Below are positions 26,574 to 35,186 of a stretch of DNA of 64,000 nt, piece after piece. The position numbers and the translations under genes are program-made. The DNA is taken from positions 62,001-126,000 of the forward strand of contig CALKXJ010000007.1 of NCBI GenBank assembly GCA_938003835.1, read 5' to 3'. This DNA is from an uncultured Bryobacteraceae bacterium. Its GTDB lineage: Bacteria; Acidobacteriota; Terriglobia; Bryobacterales; Bryobacteraceae. The notes under the pieces were generated by a model. The model saw only the letters and a program-made list of their open reading frames with translations. It made no database searches and had not been told where the DNA came from. Position 1 is the stretch's first letter. Each line of letters starts with the position of its first letter.

Positions 26574-27248
26574 TCAGAAGCTCCAGGCCTCGAAACGGAT
26601 CTCGCCGCCCGCATCGAGCTTCGCCGTCCAGGGTTCCCCGCGGCGGACTTCCACATGCGCGCCCCCTTGCGTGTAGCGCGCCGTCGCGTTCCAGATCCGC
26701 ATCTTCGGCCCTTCCGAGTAAAGCGTATGGCCCTCGAGCAGCGTGAAGTACGTCCCCCAGGGCCGCTTGCCGAAAGGCGTTTCGCGGCCCAGCTCGAAGC
26801 CGCGCAGCAGCGGCGCAATCGAGTCGGTGGTGCCGGAAAGAGTGCGGATCGGGATCTCCACGGGCACGATGCCCGCCGAGCCGGCCGGCTGATAAACGAT
26901 GGTGTAAACGCCGGGCGCAAAACCCTTGAACTCGAACTTGCCCTCAGCATCCGCCACCGCCGTGGCGACCTTCGCCACCAGGCGGATGCGGGCGTAACGA
27001 AAGACGTCATCCCCGCTAATCTCACCCAACATTAGCCGCGCCTTCGCCATCGGCTTGCCGCTCCGGCCGACGAAGATGCCGCGGGCGATCATCTCAGCCG
27101 GGGGAACCGGTTTCGGCGGCTCGGCCTCAGCGGCAGGAGCCGGAGCCGCCGGAGCCGGCTCGGGAGCTGCGCTTTGCTCCGACGGGCCGGCGCAACCCGC
27201 CAGGCTGAGGACAACGGTCAGCAACAGCCACAGGAAGAGGCTCTTCAT
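26574..27248 (-). CDS. Lipoprotein with carboxypeptidase-regulatory-like domain
   Basis: 224 residues. The signal peptide ends in a lipobox LAGC (Cys18), so the protein is lipid-anchored. A Pro/Ala/Glu-rich linker (about 19-50) leads to a beta domain with DAEGKFEFKGFAPGVYTIVYQ, the transthyretin-like carboxypeptidase-regulatory pattern. C-terminal part unassigned. The start is well supported: an AGGAGGAG ribosome site and a promoter with -35 TTGAAT and -10 GATAAT upstream. Confidence 0.82.
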   Translation of the reverse strand: MKSLFLWLLLTVVLSLAGCAGPSEQSAAPEPAPAAPAPAAEAEPPKPVPPAEMIARGIFVGRSGKPMAKARLMLGEISGDDVFRYARIRLVAKVATAVADAEGKFEFKGFAPGVYTIVYQPAGSAGIVPVEIPIRTLSGTTDSIAPLLRGFELGRETPFGKRPWGTYFTLLEGHTLYSEGPKMRIWNATARYTQGGAHVEVRRGEPWTAKLDAGGEIRFEAWSF

Positions 27249-27271
27249 TGTCCCGGTCTCCTCCTAGCGGC

Positions 27272-27300
27272 ATTATCATCCCGCCGGCGCGCGGATTCAA
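27272..27300 (-). promoter_or_regulatory. Probable promoter of the lipoprotein gene
   Basis: Minus strand -35 TTGAAT (27295-27300), 17-bp spacer, -10 GATAAT (27272-27277, 5/6), followed by AGGAGGAG and the ATG at 27248. Confidence 0.5.
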
Positions 27301-27324
27301 GGACAAATCAGCCGGAAAATTCCA

Positions 27325-28956
27325 TCAGTGGCTTCGTGCCGTGACCCGCGCCAGTCGCACCGCCGAAGCGTCCCGCATCTGGTCGTAGTAGCGGCCAAAG
27401 CGGCGCGTTTCCTCAGAGTCGTAGCCGCGCAGGTTTTCGGCCCAGCGGTAGGCAATCGGCTGATACCAGAGCTCCGCCTCGACCTCGAAGGGCCCTCTCG
27501 CATCGCCGAGGTCCACGAAGTAGCGGATGCGGTCGCCCCCGCCAGTGAAGTCCTTGTCAGCAGCCGCGCCTCCGGCCACCGCCACCTCCTTCGGCGCCGT
27601 CGTCTTGTCGAATCCCAGCGGCAACAATCGATTGTCCTTGGCGTAACGAAGGCCGGACAGCAGGCCCGTGGTCGGCACTCCGGCCGCGTCCACCATCACC
27701 GACTCGTAGATCTGTACCTGATCGGCCCGGCTGATCTCGTCGAAGTGCGGCTCGAAACGCTTCGGGTCCGCGTCGTTGTCGTTGCCGCGGATGCTGCCGT
27801 CCGACTCGAGCGCTCCGGACTCGAAGACGAGCCGGCCGCCACCATCCCGAACGGCCAGACGCAGCCACGCGCGGCGCGACGGATAGGCCGTGGGAAGCTT
27901 GTGTCCGCTCAAGTTCTCCACCCGGACGTCGACCTCGAGCCTTCCGTCGCGCTGCTCGAGGCGATCGACGAAAAGGCGCGCGGTGTCGCTCTGAAGGAAC
28001 GCTACCGTGCGCAGCGCCGCGGCCTCGAACTCATGGGGCAGCGCCGCCACCCCCAGCTCGTGCCGGAAGCGATTGAGCAGGCGCAACATGAAAAAGTTGC
28101 CGCCCACGAAAACGTGTCGGCTGAGCTCGTCGCGCACCTCGCCGAGGACGCTCGAGATCGGAACTTGCCGGACGGCCGGCATGTGACAGTCCTGGCAGCT
28201 CGCCCGCTCGCGCCAGCTACTGTGGAGCCATTCCTGGTACGGCACCTGCTCCGGAAGCTCGCCGATCACCTTGCCGCCCGGCCCCAGAGTTTCCGTGATG
28301 AGCGTATGACAGGTGGCGCACAGCTCCGAGCGGCGAATGTGCTCGGACTCCACCGGCGTAAAGCCGCCGGTCGAGCTCTGCATGATGCGGCGGATGCCTG
28401 GCTCGACCTTCACGCGTCCGTAGATGTGCCGCTGGCGGCGCGGCCGCTCGGCGTCGATCACGAAGCCGCCCACGAAGCTTTCGCGGGTGCCCAACTTCTG
28501 GTCGGTGATTTGATGACAGAGCGTGCAGGAGACTCCGTCAGCGGCAAGGCGGCCGGCCGGGTTGCCCGAATCCAAAGGCAGGAGCTCGAAAACGCGCCCT
28601 TTCTGCCCAGCTCGGTGCGCTTCGAAGCGCGCCATGGGCATGTGGCAGATGGCGCACTCGTCTTCGATGAGAGCTTGCGCCTCCGGATGATCCATGACCT
28701 CGCGCCGCACGCCGGCCTGCCAGTAGGGGTCGCGCGCCGAGTTCGCCATCATCGAGGCGCGCCAGTCAAAGCCGATGGAGACATCCTCGCCGGCGGTTGT
28801 CGTCAACCCGTTGTGGCAGGCCAGGCACCGCTCCGAGGTCTCAAAAATCGGCTCCGGCGCCCGGCCGCTGCGAGCGACCTGGCCGGCGGCTGCTCCCACC
28901 AGAACGAGCACCAGCAATCCAACCGCACCGCCTCTGGAGCCTTCTCGTACGCTCAT
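27325..28956 (-). CDS. Exported pentaheme cytochrome c
   Basis: 543 residues with an N-terminal hydrophobic export signal (about 11-30). Five CxxCH heme-attachment sites: CLACH (44-48), CAICH (101-105), CTLCH (144-148), CATCH (213-217) and CQDCH (254-258). After residue 270 there are no more hemes; the second half contains a beta-rich domain with LSGHKLPTAYPSRRAWLRLAV, as found in cytochrome c554/NrfB-related multiheme proteins of acidobacteria. Electron transfer in the periplasm or at the surface. It follows the cytochrome-barrel gene by 11 bp, in one operon. Confidence 0.9.
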   Translation of the reverse strand: MSVREGSRGGAVGLLVLVLVGAAAGQVARSGRAPEPIFETSERCLACHNGLTTTAGEDVSIGFDWRASMMANSARDPYWQAGVRREVMDHPEAQALIEDECAICHMPMARFEAHRAGQKGRVFELLPLDSGNPAGRLAADGVSCTLCHQITDQKLGTRESFVGGFVIDAERPRRQRHIYGRVKVEPGIRRIMQSSTGGFTPVESEHIRRSELCATCHTLITETLGPGGKVIGELPEQVPYQEWLHSSWRERASCQDCHMPAVRQVPISSVLGEVRDELSRHVFVGGNFFMLRLLNRFRHELGVAALPHEFEAAALRTVAFLQSDTARLFVDRLEQRDGRLEVDVRVENLSGHKLPTAYPSRRAWLRLAVRDGGGRLVFESGALESDGSIRGNDNDADPKRFEPHFDEISRADQVQIYESVMVDAAGVPTTGLLSGLRYAKDNRLLPLGFDKTTAPKEVAVAGGAAADKDFTGGGDRIRYFVDLGDARGPFEVEAELWYQPIAYRWAENLRGYDSEETRRFGRYYDQMRDASAVRLARVTARSH

Positions 28957-28967
28957 CGTCGCCTTCC

Positions 28968-30182
28968 CTACTTCCAGCCTTCCAGCAGGCCGCCGTCAAA
29001 CCAGTCCCAGAGCAGATAGAAGAGCACCTCCGTGCGCCGCGGTCCCGCCTCGGTCACTGGCAGGCGGACCCCAAAATTGAACATAATGTGCTGGCGCCGG
29101 CTTAAGGTCACTTGCATCTGCGGCAGCAGATCCCAGTAGATCCGCGCGCCCGTCGCCAGATTTCGCTTCGCAAGCAGCTCCACCATCGGTGACCAGGCGC
29201 GCCCGAAACCGCTATCCTGCGTAAGGGTTTTGCCCAGAACCGCCCGCCAAAAGGCGGCCTTGTGGACCTGGCTCCGCGTAGGGAATTCGAAGCCGCCCTG
29301 AAACTGGGCGAAGGCGTCTCGCGGCAGAAGCTGCCCGTAGGTGGCAAAGGTTTCCCAGATGGTGAGTCCTTTGCCGAGGCCGCGTTTCGGGTCGCCGCTC
29401 GGCAGTTTCACCTCGCCGGTCAGACTGACGATCGAGCCGCTCGAGAGACTATGGAGGATGGCGCGCTTGTAGGCCAAAGCCACATCCCCGACGCCCCCGA
29501 GCCAGGAACCGCCCGGCTGCCGGGCAAAGGCAAACGGCACCTTCGCCTCGATCTGTCCCCGGGGACCGATGCGTTTCTCATAAACGATCTCCTGGGTCAC
29601 GGCGGGTTCCCCTTCCGCCGGAAGTTTGGTGGTGAGAACGACCTCGTCCTCGGGGAACGCCTTTTCAGTCACCAACGGCCGCGGCAGGTTCAGCTCGCCG
29701 CGTGGCCAGGCACGGTCGCGGCAAAAGCCTCGAAGAATGCCGAGCACCTGTTCGATCTGTTCGCGGCTGAGCGCCTCCCCGAAGGCGGGCATGATTTCTG
29801 AGAAGCCCCGCGCCGGTCCGCCGCTGCGAATCACCGCATGCCAGTCGGTGTCGGCCTCGCGGACGGCGAAGCGGCAGTCGGTGAAGTCCGGCAATGGCTG
29901 GTCAAAGCCGACTGTGGTCTGCGGCGCGCCACGTCCGTCGGGACCGTGGCAGGAGACGCAGGCCGCCTGGTAGATCTCTCGGCCGGTCTTCAGCTCCCGC
30001 GGTCCAGCCTGTGCCGTGCCAACCGCCAGGCAGGCGAACGCGACGGTCGCCGACGCCGCCCAAATCGCGGCCGGGGACCCCCGCCGGGGAGCTCGCCTGC
30101 TGGTGCCCGCTCCCGCCCCTCCAAGCTCGAAGCAAATGCGAATTATGGAAGCTGAAAATCTCAAAATGAAACCATACCACAC
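28968..30182 (-). CDS. Monoheme cytochrome c fused to a probable outer-membrane beta-barrel
   Basis: 404 residues from the only ATG in frame; the n-region (about 33 residues, Arg-rich) before the hydrophobic stretch IWAASATVAFACLAVGTAQA is long, so a non-ATG internal start cannot be excluded. A c-type domain has CVSCHGPDGRG (75-85) and a distal Met in IMPAFGEAL. From about 170 the sequence alternates hydrophobic and polar residues with Gly turns through to the end (VGDVALAYKRAILHSL, FGVRLPVTEAG, VLFYLLWDWFDGGLLEGWK), as in phenol-pathway MetA-type barrels. The fusion would put a heme next to an outer-membrane pore. It is first gene of the two-cytochrome operon. Confidence 0.8.
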   Translation of the reverse strand: MWYGFILRFSASIIRICFELGGAGAGTSRRAPRRGSPAAIWAASATVAFACLAVGTAQAGPRELKTGREIYQAACVSCHGPDGRGAPQTTVGFDQPLPDFTDCRFAVREADTDWHAVIRSGGPARGFSEIMPAFGEALSREQIEQVLGILRGFCRDRAWPRGELNLPRPLVTEKAFPEDEVVLTTKLPAEGEPAVTQEIVYEKRIGPRGQIEAKVPFAFARQPGGSWLGGVGDVALAYKRAILHSLSSGSIVSLTGEVKLPSGDPKRGLGKGLTIWETFATYGQLLPRDAFAQFQGGFEFPTRSQVHKAAFWRAVLGKTLTQDSGFGRAWSPMVELLAKRNLATGARIYWDLLPQMQVTLSRRQHIMFNFGVRLPVTEAGPRRTEVLFYLLWDWFDGGLLEGWK

Positions 30183-30265
30183 TCTCCATTTCTCTCACCA
30201 GCGTATACTCTCCCTCAGCCGATGGACAACATCGATTCTCCGAAGGCGAGAAGGAGGCCAAAACC

Positions 30266-31438
30266 ATGCGAGTTCCTATCAGCGAACTGAGCCGACGCAG
30301 GTGGCTGCGGGCCGCCGGCCTGATTTCCACCGGACTGGGTCTTGCGCCGGCCGGCGCCCGGGCCACCGGCCTGCACAGCGGCCGCCTGCGCACGATCGAC
30401 GATCTGGACACGCCGGCCATGATCATCGACCTGGACATCCTGGAGAAGAACATCCGCGAGATGCAGGAGCTCTGCAATCGAATTCCGATCCCGCTCCAGG
30501 TCCACACCAAGACGCACAAGAACCCCGAGATCGCCCGTATGCAGCTCCGCCAGGGCGCTGTCGGCATCTGCTGCCAGAAGCTCGGCGAAGCGGAGGTGAT
30601 GGTGGCGCACGGCATCTACGAGAACATTCTCATCCCCTACAATCTCGTCGGCGAGCAGAAACTCGTCCGCCTGGCCCGGCTGGCCAAGCGGGCCCGGCTC
30701 ACCGTCGCCGTCGATTCCGAATACACCGCCCGCGGGATCTCCGAACAGCTCCAGCGTGACGGGGGTCGCGTGCGCGTCCTGGTGGAGATCGACACCGGGG
30801 GCAGGCGTACAGGCGTGCAGTCGCCGCAAGCCGCCCTGGAGCTGGCCCAAAAGGTCTCGCGCCTGCCCAACCTCGAGCTACGGGGCATCATGACCTACCC
30901 CAGCCGGATCGAGGCGAAACCGGTCCTGGAGGAGACCATCGATCTGTTCCGCAAAGCGGGACTCCCGCTCGATGAGATTAGCGGCGGCGGAACCGGGGCC
31001 GAGGCGGTCTCCAAAGAGATCGGCTGCAACGTCACCCGCAGCGGCTCCTATGCCTTCGAGGGTTTGCAGCGGATCAACACCACCACCAACCCGCCGAACC
31101 CCACCACCTGCGCCACGCGGGTGATCGTCACCGTGGTGAGCACACCGACGCCCGAACGCATCATCATCGACGCCGGCCAAAAAGGCTTCGAGCGCAACCC
31201 GCCCAACCCCTACGGCTATGTCGTCGACCACCCGGAGGCCCGCATCTACACCATGTCGGTCGAGCACGGCCACGTCGACGTGAGGGCCTGTTCCCACAAG
31301 TTCCGCGTCGGCGAGCGCCTGATGGTGATCCCTCAACACCAAGAGACGACGCTCAACCTTCACGAGGAAGTCTACGGCGTGCGCAACGGGCGCATCGAGG
31401 TCATCTGGCCGGTGGCCGGCCGCGGCAAACTCCGCTGA
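30266..31438 (+). CDS. Tat-exported DSD1/D-threonine-aldolase-family PLP enzyme
   Basis: 390 residues. The leader [13 protein letters not shown] looks like a Tat signal. The catalytic domain is the alanine-racemase-like PLP barrel: [10 protein letters not shown] carries the Schiff-base Lys, [15 protein letters not shown] is the typical N-terminal helix, and the C-terminal domain has [20 protein letters not shown] where D-serine dehydratase and D-threonine aldolase bind metal. The reaction could be aldol cleavage or dehydration of a D-3-hydroxy amino acid. AAGGAGG lies 8 nt before the ATG. Tat export fits a cofactor-loaded periplasmic enzyme. Confidence 0.87.
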   Translation: MRVPISELSRRRWLRAAGLISTGLGLAPAGARATGLHSGRLRTIDDLDTPAMIIDLDILEKNIREMQELCNRIPIPLQVHTKTHKNPEIARMQLRQGAVGICCQKLGEAEVMVAHGIYENILIPYNLVGEQKLVRLARLAKRARLTVAVDSEYTARGISEQLQRDGGRVRVLVEIDTGGRRTGVQSPQAALELAQKVSRLPNLELRGIMTYPSRIEAKPVLEETIDLFRKAGLPLDEISGGGTGAEAVSKEIGCNVTRSGSYAFEGLQRINTTTNPPNPTTCATRVIVTVVSTPTPERIIIDAGQKGFERNPPNPYGYVVDHPEARIYTMSVEHGHVDVRACSHKFRVGERLMVIPQHQETTLNLHEEVYGVRNGRIEVIWPVAGRGKLR

Positions 31439-31469
31439 GCCGTTCGGCGGAAGCGGCAACGCTCCACGC

Positions 31470-31475
31470 TATCAT
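31470..31475 (+). promoter_or_regulatory. -10 hexamer 7 nt before the yjbQ ATG
   Basis: TATCAT (5/6) ends 7 nt before the ATG at 31483; transcription would start at about the ATG. Confidence 0.4.
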
Positions 31476-31482
31476 CCGAGAT

Positions 31483-31896
31483 ATGCGGTTTCACACCGAG
31501 TACCTGTGGTTCAACACGCGCAAGCACCGCGAGTACATCAACATTACCGACAAGGTCGAGGAGGCGGTAAGAAAGAGCGGCATACGCGAAGGCATGGTGC
31601 TGGTCTCAGCCATGCACATCACCGCCGGGGTCTGGGTCAACGACGCCGAGGACGGGCTGCTTGCCGACATCGACGAGTGGCTGGAGAAGCTGGCGCCCTT
31701 CCGCCAGGACTACCGCCATCACCGCACCGGCGAGACCAACGGGGATTCGCATCTTAAGAGTCTGCTGGTGCACCATCAGGTGATCCTGCCGGTTACCGAC
31801 GGCAAACTCGATCTCGGGCCCTGGCAGCAGGTCTATTACGCCGAGTTCGACGGGCAGCGGCGCAAGCGCGTCATCATCAAGGTGATGGGCGAGTAA
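31483..31896 (+). CDS. YjbQ-family protein (UPF0047)
   Basis: 137 residues matching the YjbQ/UPF0047 family throughout: [62 protein letters not shown], and the C-terminal [22 protein letters not shown]. Some members have thiamine-phosphate synthase activity; the His/Glu/Asn cluster implies a metal site. The start has a -10-like hexamer immediately upstream and no strong ribosome site. Confidence 0.92.
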   Translation: MRFHTEYLWFNTRKHREYINITDKVEEAVRKSGIREGMVLVSAMHITAGVWVNDAEDGLLADIDEWLEKLAPFRQDYRHHRTGETNGDSHLKSLLVHHQVILPVTDGKLDLGPWQQVYYAEFDGQRRKRVIIKVMGE

Positions 31897-31945
31897 CCCG
31901 GACGGGAACTTCTCTCTGGGCCGGCGCGTCCTAGCAGGGGGGATT

Positions 31946-33937
31946 ATGGGACGTCACAGTTTCGCGCTTCTGCTTTTGCCGGTACTCGCCGCTGCCGCCG
32001 AGCTGCCGGTGCGCACCGTCGTGCTGTACAAGCACGGAGTCGGCTACTTCGAGCGCTCGGGTGAGCTCGGTCCCGGAGAGTCGGCCCGGCTGGAGTTCAA
32101 GGCTTCGCAGATGGACGATGTCCTCAAGTCACTGACGCTCGAGTCGAGCGGCGGTGACCGCATCGTCGCCCTGCGTTACGACTCGAGCGAGCCGCTCGAG
32201 AACAAGCTCGCCGAACTGCCCTTGCGCCTGGAGGCGGGCAAGCCCCTCTCCCACCTGCTCGACCAGCTCAAAGGCGAGCGCGTGGAGTTGCGCCTGGGCG
32301 ACGAGCTCCTCGCCGGGACGATCGTCTCGGCGCGCCTGGCGCCCGCCACCCGCGAGCATCCCGAACGGGAGCTTCTGACACTGCTCGGCGATGACGGGGC
32401 GCTGCGCACCCTGGACCTTTCCGCCGCCTCGGCCCTCCGCTTTGCCGATCCCCGGCTCCAGCTCCACCTCAAGGACTACCTGGCGCTGGTGGCCGGCGCG
32501 CGCTCCACCGAGCGCCGCAGCCTGTATATCGATTCGACCGACACGGCCCGGCGCCGCATCACGGTCAGCTACATGATCCCGGCGCCGGTCTGGAAGTCGA
32601 GCTACCGGTTGATCTTTGCCAGGGAGGGCGAGCCGTTGCTCGAGGGCTGGGCGATCGTCGATAACACCACCGGCGAGGACTGGACCAAGGTGCGGCTCGC
32701 GCTCGTCTCCGGCCGGCCCATCTCCTTCGTGAGCAGGCTCTACGAGCCGCGCTACGTCAGCCGGCCGGTTGCGGAGCTGCCCGAGGACCGCGCCCAGGCG
32801 CCGGTGATTCACCCCGGGGCCGTCGCCCTCGAGGCCGCGCCCGAAGCGGGACGCCCTCGCCTGGCTGTCCGGGGCCTCGAGCAGCAGGTCGCCGCCACCG
32901 CGCAAGCCCCCAGGGCCGAGCCGGAGCTTGCCCGGGAGTCGATCGCGAGCACGATCGTTGCCGCGGCCTCGGCGCGTGAGCTCGGCGAACTGTTCGAGTA
33001 CCGCTTCGACGCGCCTGTAACCATCCGCAAGAGCGAGTCGGCCATGCTCCCCTTTCTCCAGCAGAAGGTCGCCGCCCGCAAGCTCCTCATCTATTCGGAG
33101 GCGGGCTCCCCTCACCCGCGCAATGCCGCCGAGCTCGCCAATTCCACCGGCAAGACGCTCGACGGCGGCCCGGTGACGGTCTTCGAGGAGGGTGCCTATG
33201 CGGGCGAGGCGCTGCTCGAAACGCTCAAGGCGGGCGACAAGCGCCTCATCAGCTACGGGGTGGATCTCGGCACCCGCATCACCACCCAGTTCGATTCCGA
33301 CAGCGCGCGGGTGCGCGAAGTCCGCCTGCGCCGTGGCGTGCTGACAACCACCTCGGCCATCCGCGAACGCCGCACTTACACCATACGGAACGTCGACGCC
33401 AAGGCGAAGCTGCTCGTGATCGAGCACCCGGCGCGACCAGGCTACCAGCTCGTCCATCTGAAGCCGGCCGAGATCACCGTCGACGCCTGGCGGTTCGAAG
33501 TCAAGCTCGGGCCGGCCGCCACCGAGAAGTTCGTCGTCGAGGAGGAGCGCCAGCTCTCGAACACCTACGCGCTGGCGGGCCAGACGCCCGACTTTCTGGT
33601 TACCTTCCTCGAAAACAGGGAGCTGAGCGCCAAGGCGCGCGCGCAGCTGGAACGCATTCTCGCCCAGAAGCGCGAAATCGCCGCCGCGGACCGCCAGATC
33701 GCCGAAATGCAGGCGCAGCTCGATGAGCTCGTCAAGGATCAGGAGCGTCTCCGGGAGAATATCGCCAGCCTCAACCGCGTCAGCGGCCAACAGGCGCAGG
33801 TGCAGAAGTACGCTGCGCAGCTTGCCGAACAGGAGACCCGCATCGCCGCCCTGCGCGACCGGCTGAGCGAGCTGCGCAAGAAAAAGTCCGCGCTCGAGGC
33901 GGAACTGAATAATCTGATCGAGACCGCGGAGTTTTAG
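31946..33937 (+). CDS. DUF4139-type exported protein
   Basis: 663 residues; a signal peptide (MGRHSFALLLLPVLAAAAEL), then VRTVVLYKHGVGYFERSG, and a middle region TVSYMIPAPVWKSSYRLIF and AIVDNTTGEDWTKVRLALVSGRP that match DUF4139 proteins. The C-terminal about 90 residues (REIAAADRQIAEMQAQLDEL onward) are a coiled coil. Function unknown. It has a G-run ribosome site three bases from the ATG. The stop is TAG. Confidence 0.83.
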   Translation: MGRHSFALLLLPVLAAAAELPVRTVVLYKHGVGYFERSGELGPGESARLEFKASQMDDVLKSLTLESSGGDRIVALRYDSSEPLENKLAELPLRLEAGKPLSHLLDQLKGERVELRLGDELLAGTIVSARLAPATREHPERELLTLLGDDGALRTLDLSAASALRFADPRLQLHLKDYLALVAGARSTERRSLYIDSTDTARRRITVSYMIPAPVWKSSYRLIFAREGEPLLEGWAIVDNTTGEDWTKVRLALVSGRPISFVSRLYEPRYVSRPVAELPEDRAQAPVIHPGAVALEAAPEAGRPRLAVRGLEQQVAATAQAPRAEPELARESIASTIVAAASARELGELFEYRFDAPVTIRKSESAMLPFLQQKVAARKLLIYSEAGSPHPRNAAELANSTGKTLDGGPVTVFEEGAYAGEALLETLKAGDKRLISYGVDLGTRITTQFDSDSARVREVRLRRGVLTTTSAIRERRTYTIRNVDAKAKLLVIEHPARPGYQLVHLKPAEITVDAWRFEVKLGPAATEKFVVEEERQLSNTYALAGQTPDFLVTFLENRELSAKARAQLERILAQKREIAAADRQIAEMQAQLDELVKDQERLRENIASLNRVSGQQAQVQKYAAQLAEQETRIAALRDRLSELRKKKSALEAELNNLIETAEF

Positions 33938-33976
33938 CGCCCTGGAGGAAACAGGGTTGCGGCCTGCGGCGTCTGC

Positions 33977-33982
33977 TACACT
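33977..33982 (+). promoter_or_regulatory. -10 hexamer 10 nt before a short membrane-protein gene
   Basis: TACACT (4/6) ends 10 nt before the ATG at 33993; no ribosome site is visible. Confidence 0.3.
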
Positions 33983-33992
33983 GAGTGCGTTG

Positions 33993-34352
33993 ATGCGGGG
34001 CATTTACGAGGCTTTGAAGCGTTTCGTCCTTTGGGACTATCCTCGGGGCAGCCTCCCCTATGACATCATGGTGGCCCTCATCCTCGCTTTCATCTTCTTG
34101 ACGCCGCGCGAGTTCTTCCGCGATCAGCCCAAGCCGAAGGATGTCGTGATGATCCCCTCGGAAACGGGCGCCAGCGTCTTCTGGATCGATCCCGAGCTGC
34201 TGGTCCCGTATGCGGAGCAGGAACGGCCCGCGCGCGCCGAGGCGCTCATCCGAAACCAGTCCCGCACCCAAAAGCTGAGGCTGATTCGCCTCGAGCCGAT
34301 CTTCGACGCGGAGAAAGAGATCAAGGGCTTTATGGCGTTTGCCGCACCTTGA
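33993..34352 (+). CDS. Small membrane protein, unknown
   Basis: 119 residues from the ATG at 33993 (MRGIYEALKRFVLWDYPRG). One hydrophobic helix (IMVALILAFIFLTP, about 26-39) is followed by a hydrophilic domain of about 80 residues. No family recognised. It lies 22 bp before the LolA-like gene, so they probably share a transcript and envelope role. Confidence 0.65.
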   Translation: MRGIYEALKRFVLWDYPRGSLPYDIMVALILAFIFLTPREFFRDQPKPKDVVMIPSETGASVFWIDPELLVPYAEQERPARAEALIRNQSRTQKLRLIRLEPIFDAEKEIKGFMAFAAP

Positions 34353-34374
34353 GCGGTCTCGTCCCGGCGGACTT

Positions 34375-35055
34375 ATGCATCGTCGCCTGCTCGCTTTCAC
34401 CCTGATTTGCGCGGCGCCGCCGGCGTTCGCCCAAGCCTCGCTCAAAGACGTGCTGGACCGCATGGACCGGGCCGCGGCCACCTTCGAAAGCGTCACCGCG
34501 AAGATCCAGAAGACCACCCGGACCGCCGTGATCAATGACGAGAGCACCGAGCGGGGCGTCCTCTATCTGGTGCGGCGCAGCCGGCGGGCGGTCGAAATGA
34601 AGATCGAGTTCCTCGAGCCGGATCCGCGTTCGATCGCCTTCTCCGATCGGAAGGCCGAGGTTTTTTACCCGAAAATCAACACCGTGCAGGTCTACGATCT
34701 CGGCCGCCATAGGGCGCTCGTCGACCAGTTTCTCTTGCTCGGTTTCGGTACCCCGGGACGCGAACTCACGCGAGACTACCAGGTCCGGCTTGCGGGCTCC
34801 GAGCCTGTGGCGGGCGCGCCGGCCGACAAGCTCGAGCTGATTCCGAAGGCGAAAGAGGCCCGCGAGCACCTGACGAAGGTCGAGCTCTGGATCGCCCGTG
34901 ACGGCGGGCACCCGGTCCAGCAAAAGTTCTACACTCCCTCCGAGGACACCACTACGATCCTGTACAGCGACATCCGGCTCAATCGGCCGCTCGGCGCCGC
35001 CGAGCTCCGGCTCCAGTTGCCGCCGGACGTCAGGCGAGAGTATCCGCAACGGTAG
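34375..35055 (+). CDS. LolA-like outer-membrane lipoprotein carrier
   Basis: 226 residues with a signal peptide (MHRRLLAFTLICAAPPAFAQ). The mature protein starts ASLKDVLDRMDRAAATFESVTAKIQKTTR and has the open-barrel LolA pattern: GVLYLVRRSRRAVEMKIEFLEPDPRSIAFS, KAEVFYPKINTVQVYDL and KVELWIARDGGHPVQQKFYTP. It probably chaperones lipoproteins or lipid to the outer membrane, though acidobacterial members of this superfamily are diverse. The stop is TAG, and a perfect TATAAT for the next operon follows within 15 bp. Confidence 0.82.
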   Translation: MHRRLLAFTLICAAPPAFAQASLKDVLDRMDRAAATFESVTAKIQKTTRTAVINDESTERGVLYLVRRSRRAVEMKIEFLEPDPRSIAFSDRKAEVFYPKINTVQVYDLGRHRALVDQFLLLGFGTPGRELTRDYQVRLAGSEPVAGAPADKLELIPKAKEAREHLTKVELWIARDGGHPVQQKFYTPSEDTTTILYSDIRLNRPLGAAELRLQLPPDVRREYPQR

Positions 35056-35068
35056 CGAGCCATGCCGC

Positions 35069-35186
35069 TATAATCTAGAATTTAGGGGGGTTGCCCAACC
35101 GCACCGCAGGGTGGGAACCCTACCGGTTCCTCGCGTGACCCCATCCGCAAACCGCGGAACTGAAGGCTGGCTAAGGGTAGCTAGAA
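35069..35186 (+). promoter_or_regulatory. Promoter and hairpin-bearing leader of the GT/GH130 operon
   Basis: Perfect -10 TATAAT at 35069-35074, no clear -35. The RNA would start near 35081 and run about 105 nt to the ATG. It contains GGTTGCCCAACC (4-bp hairpin), a longer hairpin built on AGGGT-GGGA-ACCCT (GNRA-type loop) flanked by CCG/CGG, and GTTCC pairing GGAAC further on. No known riboswitch consensus recognised. Confidence 0.4.

Noticed and set aside
35075-35186. Known riboswitch class in the GT operon leader
   Set aside because: I compared it by eye with cobalamin, TPP, SAM, GEMM, ZTP, fluoride and glutamine consensus patterns and none fits.
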